From positions 58,500 to 122,499 of the forward strand of contig JALNQF010000129.1 in assembly GCA_028456385.1 (NCBI GenBank): 64,000 nucleotides of DNA, in the 5' to 3' direction. The position numbers were made by a program, and so were the translations under genes. Within the stretch, counting starts at the first letter, position 1. Every line of letters begins with the position of its first letter. The notes under the pieces are model-generated. The model made no database searches. It was not told the origin of the DNA and saw only the letters and a list, made by a program, of their open reading frames with translations. Positions 10,394-21,118 of the stretch are shown piece after piece. The DNA is from Ophiosphaerella korrae (Eukaryota > Ascomycota > Dothideomycetes > Pleosporales > Phaeosphaeriaceae).

Positions 10394-11866
10394 ATGCAGA
10401 TGCAGATGAGCGATAGTGTAGTAACAGATATGACGGCACCCGTGGGCAAGCAAGAGGCCGAGCGCGATGGTTCGACGTCGTCTATGGGATCGTCGCCTGA
10501 ACCCGGCCTGGCTGAGCCTTATCCTACTGAAGAGCCCCAGCAGCAAAAGCGCAAAGGCGGTCGCAAACCTGTGAGCTCTCCCAATTGCCTCCAGCCATGA
10601 CTGCTAAATTTGCACAACCCGTCTTCCATATGCCGCATGTTACAAACATAGCACTAACCAAGCGTCGTAAGATATATGCAACCTCCGAGGAGCGCAAGCA
10701 GCGTAATAGACAGGCACAGGCCGCCTTTCGCGAGCGTCGCACAGAGTACATCAAGCAGCTCGAGAGCACCATCAAGCACCATGAAGAGACGCTGCAGAAC
10801 CTGCAAAACAGTCACCGCAATGCTGCCGACGAATGCCTTATGCTCCGCTACAAGAATTCGCTTCTTGAGAGAATCTTGCTCGAGAAAGGTAATCATCGTG
10901 CATCGTACACAACATGGCTTGCTACTAACACCTGACTCTCAGGCATTGACGTCCAGGCTGAGCTGCGCGCAAAGACTGGCAGTCCTAACCTGGGGCCTTC
11001 TCGACCTGCTACCTCAACACACGCCTCGCCCAACCAGGCACCCCTCTCGCAGCGCGCTATCTTGAACAGACAGCAGCAGCGACGGTCGCTCCAAGGGCCA
11101 CCCAAGGCTGAGGGTGTCAATGGCTTACCTATGATACAGCCTGATGGACCAATTCAACGTTCCCCATTATCTCAGCCCACACCTGGCTCGCAACTCTCCT
11201 CACCCGCTCAATCAGCGACGCGCTCACCCAACTTTGTGCCTCATGGTCAGTCAGTGTCACCCAATTTTGGACCTCTGCCTCCACAACAGCAGCCCCTGCG
11301 GCCTCAACCACCTAGGTCAAATTTTGCAGCCAACGTGGGTCCCCAAAGACCCTCCATACTCACAAACCAACCTCCAATAAATGGAATGTCAAGTGCATCC
11401 ACCGTTAGTGGCAGTGGAAGTGCTGTAACACAAAGCAGTGGTCCCAACTTTCAGTTCCAGACTCAGTTCACGGATCACATGACTCAACTGGGCAAGCTAA
11501 CCCCTCTCTTTTTTCGTTTCCTAGGTATAGGACTTTGTAATCCTAGGCTGATTCCGTGATACAGAGCAAGAGTACGACGAACAAGCCGACAACTACAACG
11601 ACCACGACGACCCAAGCGACCAATCCGCGGGGCCCGGGCCTTTCCCACAACAAAACTTTCCACCTACCAACAACATGCCACCCCCGATGGCACCTTCACA
11701 AAATCCGCCCTTTCCCAGCCCAGCCGCGCTGGTAGCTAGTGAGGGAGGCCACGTGTTCAATGGAATGAACAATCAACTCTTCGACCCCTACGATCCCATG
11801 TTAGATGCTGACCCATTCGGACTGTCTGCAAGCATGCATTTTCCGACCATGTACGAGTCGAGATGA
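10394..11866 (+). CDS. bZIP transcription factor, Yap/Pap1 class (Fcr3-like)
   Basis: 414-residue predicted nuclear regulator. Exons: 10394-10570, 10672-10888, 10943-11491, 11565-11866. The basic region begins at the second exon and contains NRQAQAAFR (about 71-79), the NxxAQxxFR signature of the Yap/Pap1 class. A leucine zipper follows with YIKQLE and later NSLLERILLEKG. The C-terminal half is Gln/Pro/Ser-rich and ends in an acidic DPYDPMLDADPFG stretch that could activate transcription. The third intron is best explained by a GC-AG pair (GCAAGC at 11492, acceptor at 11564), joining TQL to EQEYDEQ. An alternative 40-nt GT-AG intron (11525-11564) also keeps frame and would add 11 residues. 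ATGs at 10394, 10400 and 10406 are all in frame, so the exact start is open. The Fcr3 label rests on recalled resemblance of the bZIP segment. Confidence 0.85.
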
Positions 11867-12903
11867 TGTAGCGGTTGCATAATCGTGTTCGGGGCAATCG
11901 AACACTCCATTTCTAAGAAACAATATATTACCCCATCCAATGCTTTAATCGTTAGCGGGCGTCAAGACTGGTTTCGACGCCCCAGGGAACGATGTGTTAC
12001 GGTAGCACGGCAGCACCGACTGACGGAGCATCGGTAACTGACGCGCGGCGGTACCTTCAAAAGTTTATGATTCAAACGACCATTTTAGTTGGTTGTCATG
12101 TGTTTATGTGTCATGGTAACGGAACATGGCTCGCAAGCCAGTGTTGTACATGTTCCATTTTGTTTGCATCACTGGATACCCATATCGAGGGCCAACTGTT
12201 GCTCTGTATATAGTTAATTCCTGTCGGCTCATTCCAAAGTCAAGTCAGGTCGAATATCACATGACCAGCCCTCAAGCCTCGGGATGACGTGAACCTGCCA
12301 AGATGTACTCGGCTAAGCGAGCCATGCAAGGCACCTGGGGAAGTAGGAATCCGTGGCTGACGCCGTGGTTGAAGGGATAAGCCTCTAGCATTCATTTGTG
12401 GCTGTATAATAAAGAATATAAAGCCAGTGATGATGCACCGACACTGAAAGCCTCGATTATTTAAAGGGTTGACTGGGTGCGTGGCGCTGTGGGTTTAAGG
12501 ATAAGAGGACATAACCTACCTTCATCTCACGACAAGATACCTCGAGTGCTTGTAATAGCGCGAACAGCAGCAGCCTCCTCGAAACAAATGGTGCACGTTC
12601 GAGGGCCCGCACCAAGCGAGCAACAAGCAGGCCCAAAGTGAAGGTGATTGCGGCGTCATGGTGTTCTTTGTTGTCCCACCCCCCAGGGCATGGCGGGGCA
12701 CGGACGACTAAGCGACCTAGCTACACCACATGAATTTTGGTCTGCCCTGCCCGCCAACTTCACGTCAACACCCCGCTGAGAGTCACGACAACCCCGAGAG
12801 CCACGTCCCTAATCCCGTAGGGCAAGCTCTCGCATTTTCTACCGTCTCCCGCAAATTGCGCATCTAGAAGGGAAAAGCGCGAAAGGCGCTTCAATCTATC
12901 AAG
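11867..12903. other. 3' flank of bZIP gene and promoter of Stm1-like gene
   Basis: No convincing coding frame. The last ~350 bp are GC-rich with CT-rich patches before the ATG at 12904, as in promoters of highly expressed translation-related genes. Confidence 0.45.
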
Positions 12904-14260
12904 ATGGCGACAATTGCTTCCAAGGTGTGTTACGCTGCGCTCGCTCCCTCGGTGCCAGACGTCGCCTTGAGCCTACGCCAATCTTCCTGTGGCTTCAGTT
13001 GCTGACACTTGCTATTAGAACATCTACGAGCTGCTGGGTATGTCGATGCTGCATTGGAACGCCTTCGTCACAAACACGTCTCACTCACACCCCCGCAGGC
13101 AACGACCCCGAGCTCGACCCCGACAGGCCAGCCGATCCTCCAACAAGGGCCATTGACAAGCCCGTCAACAGGAGTGGCAAGCGCGATGGTACTGATGTCC
13201 CACGACCTGCTCCTGAGAGAACAAGCAACCAGACCCGCACCAAGCAGACCGCCAGTGGGAACGAGAACGGTATGTCATCACACCAACGCCACTGGGCATC
13301 TAGAAGGCCTAATTGATAGGCTTTGCTAATGCTGAACAGCTTTCCGGGATCGCGGCATTGGCTCGGATAAGAACCGTGGCCGAGGATCAGGCGGTGAGTG
13401 CTGCGAAATCTGCTCCATCAACACACTTGCTAATATGTATATCAGAGCCCGCTGCCGACCGTGGCAACTACCGTGGACGCGGCCGTGGTGGACGAGGAGG
13501 CCGCGGAGGCCCTCGTGGCGAGGGTGACCGTCGCAGCAGGACTGGCATTGGGTATGATTCATTACAACATTCCACGCAAACATGACTGACAATGCGCAGT
13601 GAGCAAGAGAAGCAAGCTGCCCATGGCTGGGGAGGCAATGATGGCAACGCCGAGCTAGAAGACGAGCAGGCTGGCGATGCCATTGCCAAGGCCGAAGAGA
13701 AGGATGCTGTCGCCGACGCTGCTGAGGGTGAACAAGCCGAGCCAGAGCCTGAAGACAAGAGCAAATCGTACACTGCCTACTTGGCTGAGTTGGCCGAAAA
13801 GAAGCTCTCTCTCGGCTCCCAGAACGTCCGCAAGGCCAACGAGGGTAGCAGCAAGAAATTCCCTGAAGGCAAGGCCTTGTCTCGTGAGGAAGAGGAGGAG
13901 TTCATCGCCGGTCAAGGAGGAAAAGCCAAGCGTGAACGCCAACGCAAAGAGAAAGTCCACGTCGAGCTTGATGGAGATCGCATGCTTGCTCCTCCTCCCC
14001 GCGAGGGCGGTGCTCGTGGAGGTCGTGGCCGTGGCCGTGGCGACCGTGGCGAATTCCGTGGTGGCGAAGGTCGAGGTCGCGGTGGCGAAGGCCGTGGCGG
14101 CGCTGAAGGTCGTGGCCGTGGCGAAGGCCGTGGCGAAGGCCGTGGCGAATTCCGTGGTGGACGTGGTCGTGGCGAGGGAGGTCGTGGACGTGGAGGCCGT
14201 GGCGGACAGTCCGGCCCCAACATTGCCGACTCCAGCGCTTTCCCCAGCCTGGGCGCATAG
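12904..14260 (+). CDS. Stm1/HABP4-type ribosome- and mRNA-binding protein with RGG tail
   Basis: 343-residue basic protein from six exons: 12904-12924, 13019-13037, 13099-13269, 13340-13393, 13446-13551, 13600-14260; all GT-AG and in phase. It starts MATIASKNIYELLGNDPE, the Stm1 N-terminal pattern, followed by a Pro/Arg-rich segment with an RGRGRGGRGG patch. The middle is acidic, then SYTAYLAELAEKK and an RKANEGSSKKF stretch typical of the HABP4/PAI-RBP1 domain. The last ~85 residues are an RGG/RGE low-complexity tail, a likely arginine-methylation and RNA-binding region. Stm1-type proteins occupy the mRNA channel of inactive 80S ribosomes and affect TOR-dependent translation and telomere phenotypes; this is family knowledge. 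Exons of 21 and 19 nt at the 5' end are unusually small. The tail's simple DNA creates long spurious opposite-strand frames. Confidence 0.88.
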
Positions 14261-15380
14261 GTCCAACAAATCGACCAAAACTCACACAGCTCAAGCAGCT
14301 GTATTGGGAAGACTCTGCCAACAAACATGTAGGCGGATGAGTCGCGAATCAGTCAAAGGCGATCAGACAATGATTCAACGAATGATGGAGTTGCTGAGCT
14401 GAAAGGTGCACGATATAGAGACCACAAAGGGGATGGGGCGGCGGGGCTTCCACAAAGTTACTCTCTCATCTAATCCCGGTATCCAAAGTCAAATTTCAGT
14501 GATCCACTTCCTGTCCAGTGTAGCTTCTTGGATCACGCATGTGTAATTTTCCATTTATGATTTGAAATGTCAAATGATAGTTTATGCGACGCATCTTGTT
14601 CATTCCTCATTTCGTCTCTGGGTGCTCTAAGTAATGCATACTTTGATCGGGTCTTTTGTTGGCTGGGAAAGTGCGATTGCCTACCGAAGAGATTTGGATA
14701 GACAAGTCTTAGATCATCGTAGATCCTAGTTTGAGACGAGTGTAAACCGGCGGCGAGGTATCTGGTGATATTATATTCATCTTGTACGAGAATCGGCCAA
14801 TTAGACTAGCTAGATGAGGTCGACATTGAGGAGCATCGTTGCCAGTGGGCTAGAAGTGGGGAATGCCTAGTAGGCTAGGTTAGACACAGTAGCCAAACGA
14901 TGCTTGGATTACATACGATTGGCTTTCTAGGTAGGTATGAATGAGGCGGGAGTAACTCGGTCCCTGTTTGGAGTATAATTTTGTGGGATAGATAGTGTGT
15001 ATCATGTACTTCTAGCGTCAATGCTGAGAATGTGGATTTCCATGCTTTTTGAGGTGACGGGTGTAGTAGATGATGAATCGAGATGTCGACTTCCTCAAGC
15101 GTCTAGCTATAGACCCGTACATCGAATCTTGGAACAGATCAATAGTTTCTTCGCTAGTACGCTTGAGTTTTTGATGAGAAGAGACCTTCGCACATTCGAT
15201 TATCGAAAGCATCAGCGCAGTTGGATGGGAGAGCACTAGGTGCATGGCGTAAGGGGAACACGAGCAGTATTGGCTCATGGACTACATTGACGACATGCCT
15301 TGCTCGACTTGGCGCTGCGAGTCTAACACATCTAAACTCAGAACAGTTCACGCCTTCCCCGGGTCATACCTGCCGAGGAT
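14261..15380. other. Intergenic region
   Basis: 3' flank of the Stm1-like gene, then AT-richer sequence with only short frames on both strands. Nothing recognisable. Confidence 0.45.
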
Positions 15381-15407
15381 GTCACGATAAATACCGAGCA
15401 TAGTAGA

Positions 15408-15710
15408 TGATCGGAAGAAAGTTTACACTTTTGTCGCGGCTGAGATTGCCAGGTGCGAATATAATCTCGACCGAAATAGTGAGCATATCATGAAATTGGG
15501 GCGGCCCATGCTCCAGCCAGCGATGCCTCCTCATCCAAAATCTCAATCTAATGCTGGCTCTAATGTCGAGCTTCGCAATATATCCGAGATCGATCTCGCC
15601 AACTCGCTTCATGGGCATTCCGAGGCTATCGTCAAGGAAGTGGGTTATAGTCCTAACCCATACCAAGGGCATGAGGATGATAAGTACTCGGAACAGGATT
15701 AGGAGTAGAA
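15408..15710 (-). CDS. Possible exon with one membrane segment, unknown
   Basis: The minus strand is open from about 15710 to 15408. It encodes a strongly hydrophobic run (VLLLLLLLILFRVLIIL, from about 15709) followed by a charged, Arg-rich cytosolic-type tail. A donor-like GTACGT precedes the hydrophobic run, so this may instead be intronic. No family recognised. It may belong with the minus-strand frame at 15771-16217. Confidence 0.2.
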
Positions 15711-15770
15711 GTAGCAGAAGGACGTACCTCCAAAATCTTGCTCAGTCTTAGCAATAACGATATCCTGAGA

Positions 15771-16310
15771 CTAAGACCCGCTACCAGCTGCATCAGCACC
15801 CTGGAGCTCGGGTGATCTCAGTCGACCATTTGCTCTTCTTCTTCTACTACTGGAAGCGCCCAATTGTTCCTTTGACTCATACCCGACAGACGCGAGGCGA
15901 GCCCAAAGACATATCAGAGGGCTATTGTCAAGAGGATAAGTAATTTTAGCGGGTGATGAAGCCTCAAGGGCGCCGTATACAGCTACACCACAGGGAATGA
16001 CAAGAGCGCCCGAAGACCAATCAGCCAAAGTGTCACAACCAAAGACAAAAACAACCCAAAAACTTGTGGGAGACATACGCCTGCAGGAGCAGCGGGCGGA
16101 GTTACCAGCTTGAACACAATTAGCGCAAACAACATCACGTATCAGCGCACTATTCCAGAAAACATGGGTGTAGCTCGTCATATGGCTCTTAGGCTTACCA
16201 CAACCGCGCATACGCATACATTTAATGCAGCTGGTCCTCAGCCGTGGCAGCCTCGGTCTGCTAACGAGTGTGGCCCGTATTTGTTCCGCTCCCAGAGTCG
16301 TGAGCAGCTA
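15771..16310 (-). CDS. DUF3716-like Cys-rich zinc-binding protein or remnant
   Basis: The frame open on the minus strand from about 16310 carries a Cys pattern SCIKCMRMRGC, then CANC-x8-CSC about 40 residues later. This resembles the C-x2-C-x5-C...CANC...RCS layout of fungal DUF3716 proteins, which often sit in transposon-rich or subtelomeric DNA. The tail is Ser/Arg-rich and ends GADAAGSGS. No good start codon precedes the Cys cluster (an in-frame TAG lies about 30 residues upstream), so it may be an internal exon or a decayed copy. Function unknown. Confidence 0.35.
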
Positions 16311-17067
16311 CTCTTGAAGACGAATATGCGTTGAGGATTGTTGTTGTCTGAAAATACTATCCACTTTGCATTTGAAGTAGCAACAGTAGAATCGTCGGGC
16401 ATGGGTCGAAGCGTGTACACGAGGTTGTGGTGGCCCAAGTCTAAGACGAGCTTGATGTCCTTGATCATGTCACTTATAAAGTGGCCTCGGTCGCGTTCGA
16501 CGATGGGCCGCGGCCATGTCGTAGATAGTCTTTGTGATCTCCTGTAGTGTTATAGTGCGCCCTTGCTAGATGATTCCATTGTACACGCAATTGTCTGGAT
16601 CATGACGGCGAGTGCATGTCCTCACGGCGAACATCGAAGAAGAATTCAGCCATCAACAGTAACATCGGAGGGATAAAAGGAACATCAGGAAAGGGAATCA
16701 CCTCAAAGGATGACAAAGGACAAGGTACCTTATTTTCCTCACATGATTTATCTATATTTTACTAATCAACAGAATTTATACAAAGGTACAGAATAGTACA
16801 GAAGGGAAGGAACTCTCGATTTATAAGTCCTACGTAAGGAAGTATGCACAAAAAGAAACGAAAAAAAAAAGAAAATGCCTCATACCCTATCGATCCACTC
16901 CCAAAAATGTGAAGAAAAATCGTCAAAACTGACCTAAACTCCGCATATGCATACATACAAAAGCGCTCAATACAAAACAGCCCAAACCCCAAACTCGCAC
17001 CACATCACTCGTCAACGTCAACGTGGATCACAAGCAGTCTAGTCATTCTCGCTCGAGTCCTACCATC
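16311..17067. other. Intergenic region
   Basis: Short frames only; 16720-16930 is A-rich and lies 3' of the convergent RBR gene. No gene supported. Confidence 0.4.
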
Positions 17068-18652
17068 TCAGCCTCCATCCTCTGCCGATGCCTGCACAAA
17101 CGGGTTCTCCATCTCAATTTCCGTCTTGCTCTCGCTCAAGTCATCCCCAAGGTCCCCAAGGTCCCCAAGCACATCAACCACGCACGCTTTGCAAAGCAAA
17201 ACATGGCAGGACTTGCACTCATGTGCAAGGTTCTGGTCGGCGGGCTGAGAGGACGAGGAGGAGGGGGTTTCGGGGTGAATGTCAATCCAGCACTTTGCGC
17301 ACTCCATTTCGGAAGCGGAGGAGAGGGAGAAAGGGGGGGGAGTATGGGGAGAATTTGTGGTGGCATAACCACGTGCGGTCCCAGTTGTCGTTGATGGGCT
17401 CCTCGCCGAAGCTGAGGCCGGATTCTTCCCAGTAGTTCGGCGAGCCGCCATCGAGGTTACGGGGACGGTCTGGTTCGTCGTCGTCGTCGGCGGCCTCTTT
17501 GTCGGGCTCCTCCCGCTCGTCGTCGTCATCGTCCTCATCATCGCAGCCTCCGCCGCACTCTTTGTATTCCCCCATGCACACCCAGCAGAAGTGTGCGCCA
17601 CATCGACACTCCATGTGGTTGCAGCCGAACATGCGCTTCACTCCGTTGCCACATTTAGGGCACCTCTTGTACCCCCAGCGCTCCAGAAGCTTAGCGGTTT
17701 CGGCATCAAGGCCAGATTCGTCGACGAGACAGCTTCCAGGATGTACTGGCTGCCGGCAGCTTAGGCAGATCTCGGCCGCGCAAGTTGGGCAAGAAATTTT
17801 GTTCTTGCTAGGTGATTTGGCTCCAGATTTCGTCTGTCGGGTAATTTTCGAGTTAGAGATGAATGTAGAGCAACGTGGCACAGGGCAGTACATTGGTTTT
17901 GGGGTAGACCATTCCTCAAACTTAGATCTGTAGGTTGCGAGTTCTTCTTTGGTCAGTAACTGCTTTCCGTGATGAATGTTAATATTGAAGCAGCAGCGGG
18001 GTGGCATACAGTCCACGGAGTTACATGCATCCAGAAACATCTGCTTGACGCAGTTGGTGCAGTATGGGTTCTTGCAGGGCTCGCAAGGGTACACTAACTC
18101 CTTTGCGTTGCTACCATCTTCCTGCTTTGGCATCTTGGTGCAGCAGATGAGGCACTCTGGATCTCGCTCAGGGGGAGGTAGGTCGTCTGATACTGGTAGA
18201 GCTAGTAGGGAGCTGGCTGCTGATGTATGTTGAGGAGGAGGCGGCATGTTGGCTGCCGGTGTATGTGAAAGCGAATCTGGTATTCCGCTTCCGCTGTTTC
18301 TCTGTCGAAGGCCTGCTAGGAAGTCGCCAAAGTTCTCAGGTTCCAGATTATCCAGACGGTCTTCCATTTTGTGAGACATATCGGGCTCACTGTTGCGTCT
18401 AACCAGTTGTTTTGATGGTGTGGTTGAAGTTGTGATGTAGAGGTCGTCGCGAGAAATAGGTATGGAAGGTTGTTTCACTTCGAGTTGAGAGGAATTTGTA
18501 CACGCTTGAGCAGACAAACGCATCGCGAGGTCTTGACATGGTTTCTCGTTTGTGTTGTCTGATATCTCGTGCTGACAGGATGTGGCTGTGACAGAGGCAG
18601 AGGCCACCGCCCTCCTGCTCAACCGCACAACTTTGGAAAATTTAGAACCCAT
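17068..18652 (-). CDS. RBR (RING-IBR-RING) E3 ubiquitin ligase, frameshifted near the C-terminus
   Basis: Ubiquitin ligase expected to pass ubiquitin through a RING2 thioester. I chose the ATG at 18652 rather than 18712 because it gives MGSKFSKVV, a close N-myristoylation signal (Gly2, Ser6, Lys7) that suggests membrane attachment. Residues 1-160 are Ser-rich. RING1 starts at ECLICC (about 166), then an IBR-like block (about 250-310), then RING2 (331-370) CPKC...FGCNHMEC...CGAHFCWVC with predicted catalytic Cys344. A strongly acidic linker follows. After DNWDRTWLCHHKF the frame is lost at a run of eight G on the plus strand (17333-17340). One base fewer would restore a conserved-looking tail with MECAKCW, a CKSC/CKAC pair and an LGD repeat ending at 17068. 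I found no in-phase intron that explains the shift. Confidence 0.8.
17147..17175 (-). repeat. Short 9-bp tandem repeat in the RBR gene tail
   Basis: About three copies of CCCCAAGGT on the plus strand encode repeated LGD triplets near the C-terminus of the ligase. Confidence 0.6.
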
Positions 18653-21118
18653 AATTGAAAATCTCGTAGGACTGTGAGAGTTCAACTTGAGAGAAAACGA
18701 AGCCATTAGCAACTTAAATGAAACAGAGAAGAATGCGGTTATTGACTCAGAAATGGCAGTTGACTCAAACGAGGCGGTGTTGCCTTGTGTAATGCTTCAG
18801 GTAACCTTGTGGCTTGGACACTCATTGGCTTATCTCTAAACCCGCAGTGCGCCTATAACCTAGACGGGAAAAAGGCTATGACTATTCAACATATTCCTGC
18901 GGCTGTGCCTTAGTTGTGCAATCGAACAGCGCTGATTGCTCACTGGAAAGAATGGTCAGATTCGGGGGCTGAAGGCAGGATTGCGCCACAGTTAGGAGGT
19001 GACTTTTACGAGAACAATGCCTTGGACGGTAAGCTGTTACGAAGTTTGAATAGAAAATCATTGTGCGCCCTTTACAGTAGTCCTTTCGTGAGGCTATAAG
19101 GCAAGCAGTAGACTCTGGAGAAGATCCGACAGGCGTTGACTTCACGTCGTGTTGATCCGTGCACCACCCTTTCTGCTTTCGGGTCCGGGCGAAATGGCGG
19201 CTTTTGAGTTCAAATGTGAACGCTGTGAATCGGAAATTTGACAACTCGGGAATTTAGTATTGGCAAGGTTGGAGCTTTATGTATCCAACTTATCATATAG
19301 GCCTTGCGGCATGTACGAAATTGAAATTATAGGACACCCACATTTTCTATGCGAAACACATGGACAGACCAGCGACATAAACCATTGCAATTAGTTGATT
19401 CTCTAGCGACACTTCATTGTCGATACCAATCACCGAAGACGCTACCACATAGGCATGTGAATGTCTCTCTACATGCAGTCTTATGCTGCCGCTTCGTAGT
19501 AACATATTGTTGTGGACTGAAGACTACAGAACAATTAGTTGTATTGAGTGGGTAGATTAGACTCCTCTAAGTGTAATCGGACACAAAGCCCGGTCTATGT
19601 ACTCTGAAATCGGAGATAGGGATCCTCCGGATTCCCGATATCCTCGGTATTTCTCATTTTGGATAAGATGATCCATTTGCAGGACTGTATCCCGCAACAC
19701 ATATCCATTTCGTTGCCCAATACAAAAAACGGGAAGAATTTCGGCAATGTATGTCCCACAATACAAAAGTATCCTAGCCCATCTAGCCTTGAATTCTACA
19801 ACGGAATGATCGGGTAGTCGTACTGAGCGGGACCTAAGACCCGTGCCAAGATCATACATCGGCCGTCTGCCAGTCAGAAGTTTACGCAACTCGTCTCAAG
19901 TACTTATTCGGGTTAGCAGGCACGGAGAGCCAACTGGTACCTCGAAGGCATAATAGAACTTTCTACAGCGCATGGTATGTTTGTACCTGAGTTGGGACGC
20001 CATCGTGGCCTGTGCTGTATTCACGGGTCGGAAATGGTCGCTCTTTGACACCACATGCTCGAAGCCGATTTCGGTCATGGGTGGGCTCAGCGGGCTGAAA
20101 TGGCTTGACGAAGGCCAACAACAATAGTGTAGAAGCTCCACCCTCGGGAGCGGAGAAGGATCTTGGCGAGCTGGTGATGTGAGTGAGGGCCATGTACCAC
20201 CTTCCCTGCAATGCAATGAGAAGAAAATGACACTGCCAAACTGGAGACATGGCTGACAAACCTGTTTACCCGAGTACCACGGTCAGCACGGCGCTCCACA
20301 ACCATGCTGTGATGAGCAGAGGGAGGCCTGTATTCATTAGGGCCGCGGCAGGCTACTCGTAAAAGCGTGTTCGGGCCTGCGTCAAGGCCGAAATATCGCC
20401 AATAACCAGGAGCAAGGACAGACTGCGCCCCATGCCAACACCATCAGCATCCACTAAAATGGGGGAGCAGCACCAAGGTGCAAGTGGAGGAACGCTAGCA
20501 TACGACGTCCCCCGCAATTAGTGGTGCTGGAGGCATATAATGGAGACGCCACCTGCACGACTGTTGAGTGTGCGGCTTGGAGGCGTCGGGAGCGGCTTTT
20601 TAGGATGCTTATGCCCTCACGAGCACCCCTGCAGATGCAGCAAATGACGATGAACATTAATCCCTTTCCTGTACCTGGTTTCCGAGATGACGGCTCGACT
20701 ACCTTGCGCCAGGCAGATGGGGGAAATGCAGCCCAGACCGAGGTTCTCCCTGATGTGATGGTGCTGCTGCTGCGAGTCCAACGGGTGGAGCAATGGCGGA
20801 AAGACGCTCGTAGCTTCCGGTAGCGCGCAATTGCTCAAGCTTGTGGATGTCCATCGAGGTCGTCTGGGGAACTGTGGGTGCGATCAGCAGGGCTGGTGCG
20901 TATAACCCTGAACGAAGGCTGGATCGGCGGGGGTGAGCTTGCGTCCCTGTCGTACATCCTCGGCGAGCGAAGGAGAGCTTAAAGCTGGCAGCTCCCCTTG
21001 CGTGTCCTTTCGTCTGTGTGGTTTTTTTATATACTACGCTTCCTGTAGTTTAATTATTGTTGTGTTGTGTTGTTGTGTTGCTAGGTACTTTCCCTTCAAC
21101 ATTCAGCCAGGAGACGTC
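18653..21118. other. Large gene-poor intergenic region
   Basis: About 2.5 kb between the RBR and GH3 genes. Several minus-strand frames occur (for example 19557-19889 and 19896-20305), but none has a recognisable domain, a coherent exon series or a biased composition. The last 200 bp hold TTGTTGTG runs and TTTTTTATATACTA (about 21026-21040), a plausible TATA-type promoter for the GH3 gene. Confidence 0.45.

Noticed and set aside
13655..14278. Thr/Ala-rich minus-strand frame
   Set aside because: Antisense of the RGG tail and acidic middle of the Stm1-like gene.
19557..19889. 110-residue minus-strand frame
   Set aside because: No recognisable domain, no adjoining exons and no compositional bias; could not be supported as a gene.
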